Source: Clostridia bacterium (GTDB lineage Bacteria; Bacillota_E; RBS10-35; JAJYVN01). From it: DNA of 6,091 nt. The notes below the pieces were generated by a model. It ran no database searches. It was not told the DNA's origin and saw only the letters and a list, made by a program, of their open reading frames with translations. Position 1 is the first letter of the stretch; each line of letters starts with the position of its first letter. A program made the translations under genes and the position numbers. This document shows, piece after piece, positions 5,517 to 6,091 of this stretch. The DNA is taken from assembly GCA_027335545.1 (NCBI GenBank), contig DAHWHV010000507.1:1-6091 (forward strand), written 5' to 3'.

Positions 5517-6091
5517 TCAGGGCCAGGACGAACGGCGTCGGCGGCCCGAGACCACCAGGACCAGCCACCCGACCAGGATAGCCCCGGCCGCCCACGGGGC
5601 CAGGTGCGCGACGCGCAGCAGGGCCGCGCGCAGCCGCGCCCCGCGGTTGACCGCCGTCTCGGCCGTGACCGTGGCGGTGGGCGCGGCAGAGACGGTCGAG
5701 GCCCCGGCGCCTGGCCCCGCACCCGTCACGAGCGGGGCGAAGACGGTCACCAGGACGTGCACGAAGGGCGGAACGCCGGGGGTCGCTGCCGGGAGAGCGC
5801 CGGCCCGGGCCAGGACCGTACCGAAGCGACTGATCCCGCCAACGAACCCCGCAGCCTGGGCCACCGGGACGAGGGCGTCCAAGGTGGCGACGCGCGGCTC
5901 GGCGGCGCTCCGCCCGCTGGGGCCGGCCGGTTCGCTCACGACCCGCCCGCCGGCCTCGGCGGCCGCCTCGGTCAGCCGCGCCAGGGCCCGTGGCGGGGAG
6001 GTCGCGACCAGCGTCACCGACAGCGCCGGCGTCGCCGAGCGGACGGGTAGCGCGCCAGCCCGCGTCCCGGATGGCGCGGCGCCAGCGGCGC
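5517..6091 (-). CDS. C-terminal part of a membrane-anchored protein, DUF4349-like (partial)
   Basis: The frame is open to the window edge, with no stop upstream of the GTG at 6017, so the gene continues beyond 6091; 190 residues are visible. Two alternating strand/helix units can be seen (VTLVATSPPRALARLTEAAAE-AGGRVVSE and RVATLDALVPVAQAAGFVGGIS), then HVLVTVFAPL and a low-complexity Ala/Thr/Pro/Val stretch. One hydrophobic segment follows (APWAAGAILVGWLVLVV), and the protein ends with SGRRRRSSWP. The positive tail after the membrane helix suggests an intracellular C-terminus and an extracytoplasmic main domain. This layout resembles DUF4349 proteins, which end with one membrane helix and an Arg-rich tail, but the match is weak and from memory. 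The stop lies 133 nt before polA, and no functional tie is evident. Function unknown. Confidence 0.6.
   Translation of the reverse strand, partial: AAGAAPSGTRAGALPVRSATPALSVTLVATSPPRALARLTEAAAEAGGRVVSEPAGPSGRSAAEPRVATLDALVPVAQAAGFVGGISRFGTVLARAGALPAATPGVPPFVHVLVTVFAPLVTGAGPGAGASTVSAAPTATVTAETAVNRGARLRAALLRVAHLAPWAAGAILVGWLVLVVSGRRRRSSWP

Noticed and set aside
4304..5581. 425-codon plus-strand open frame
   Set aside because: Antisense to the polA 5' nuclease region; composition of a shadow frame, no motif.
5384..5722. Upstream in-frame extension of polA to 5722
   Set aside because: It would overlap the membrane-protein gene, and the added residues are Arg/Pro/Gly-rich noise without a conserved counterpart in the family.

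Overview
The window is about three-quarters G+C. All five genes I can support lie on the minus strand, so transcription runs from high to low coordinates. Clues to the organism are indirect. The DNA polymerase I has an intact 5' nuclease and polymerase, but its 3'-5' exonuclease domain lacks the catalytic acidic residues, as in Bacillus/Thermus-type enzymes. A mutM gene directly follows it, which recalls the Bacillota order polA-mutM. I infer a high-GC bacterium related to Bacillota (Symbiobacterium/Thermaerobacter-like lineages would fit), with low confidence; nothing here is diagnostic.

Layout in order of transcription. (1) 6091-5517 is the C-terminal part of a membrane-anchored protein, weakly DUF4349-like, cut by the window edge. 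(2) 5516-5384 is a GC-rich gap with no gene; a small hairpin lies just before polA. (3) 5383-2621 is polA. (4) 2620-2497 is a gap holding a perfect inverted repeat and the strong ribosome binding site of mutM. (5) 2496-1612 is mutM (Fpg), which starts with TTG; its catalytic N-terminal proline fixes that start. (6) 1603-1400 is a 67-residue protein of unknown function. It begins 8 nt after the mutM stop, and a perfect TATAAT sits so close to its ATG that a leaderless mRNA is plausible. (7) 1403-39 is a serine hydroxymethyltransferase (SHMT) family protein whose first possible start overlaps the previous stop (GTGA). (8) 38-1 is downstream sequence with a weak hairpin.

Fpg and Pol I work in one pathway: Fpg removes oxidised purines such as 8-oxoguanine and nicks the DNA, and Pol I fills and repairs the gap. 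The small protein and the SHMT-like protein have no obvious link to repair; they may be co-transcribed passengers or have their own promoter.

The strongest point for a second look is the SHMT-like protein. It aligns without gaps to classical SHMT from the start of the fold to the substrate-binding arginine, and keeps the PLP lysine. It has nevertheless replaced most of the tyrosine/glutamate loop and other residues used for folate binding and catalysis. I see no mobile element, CRISPR array, tRNA, rRNA or riboswitch. The several long plus-strand open frames are shadows of the minus-strand genes.
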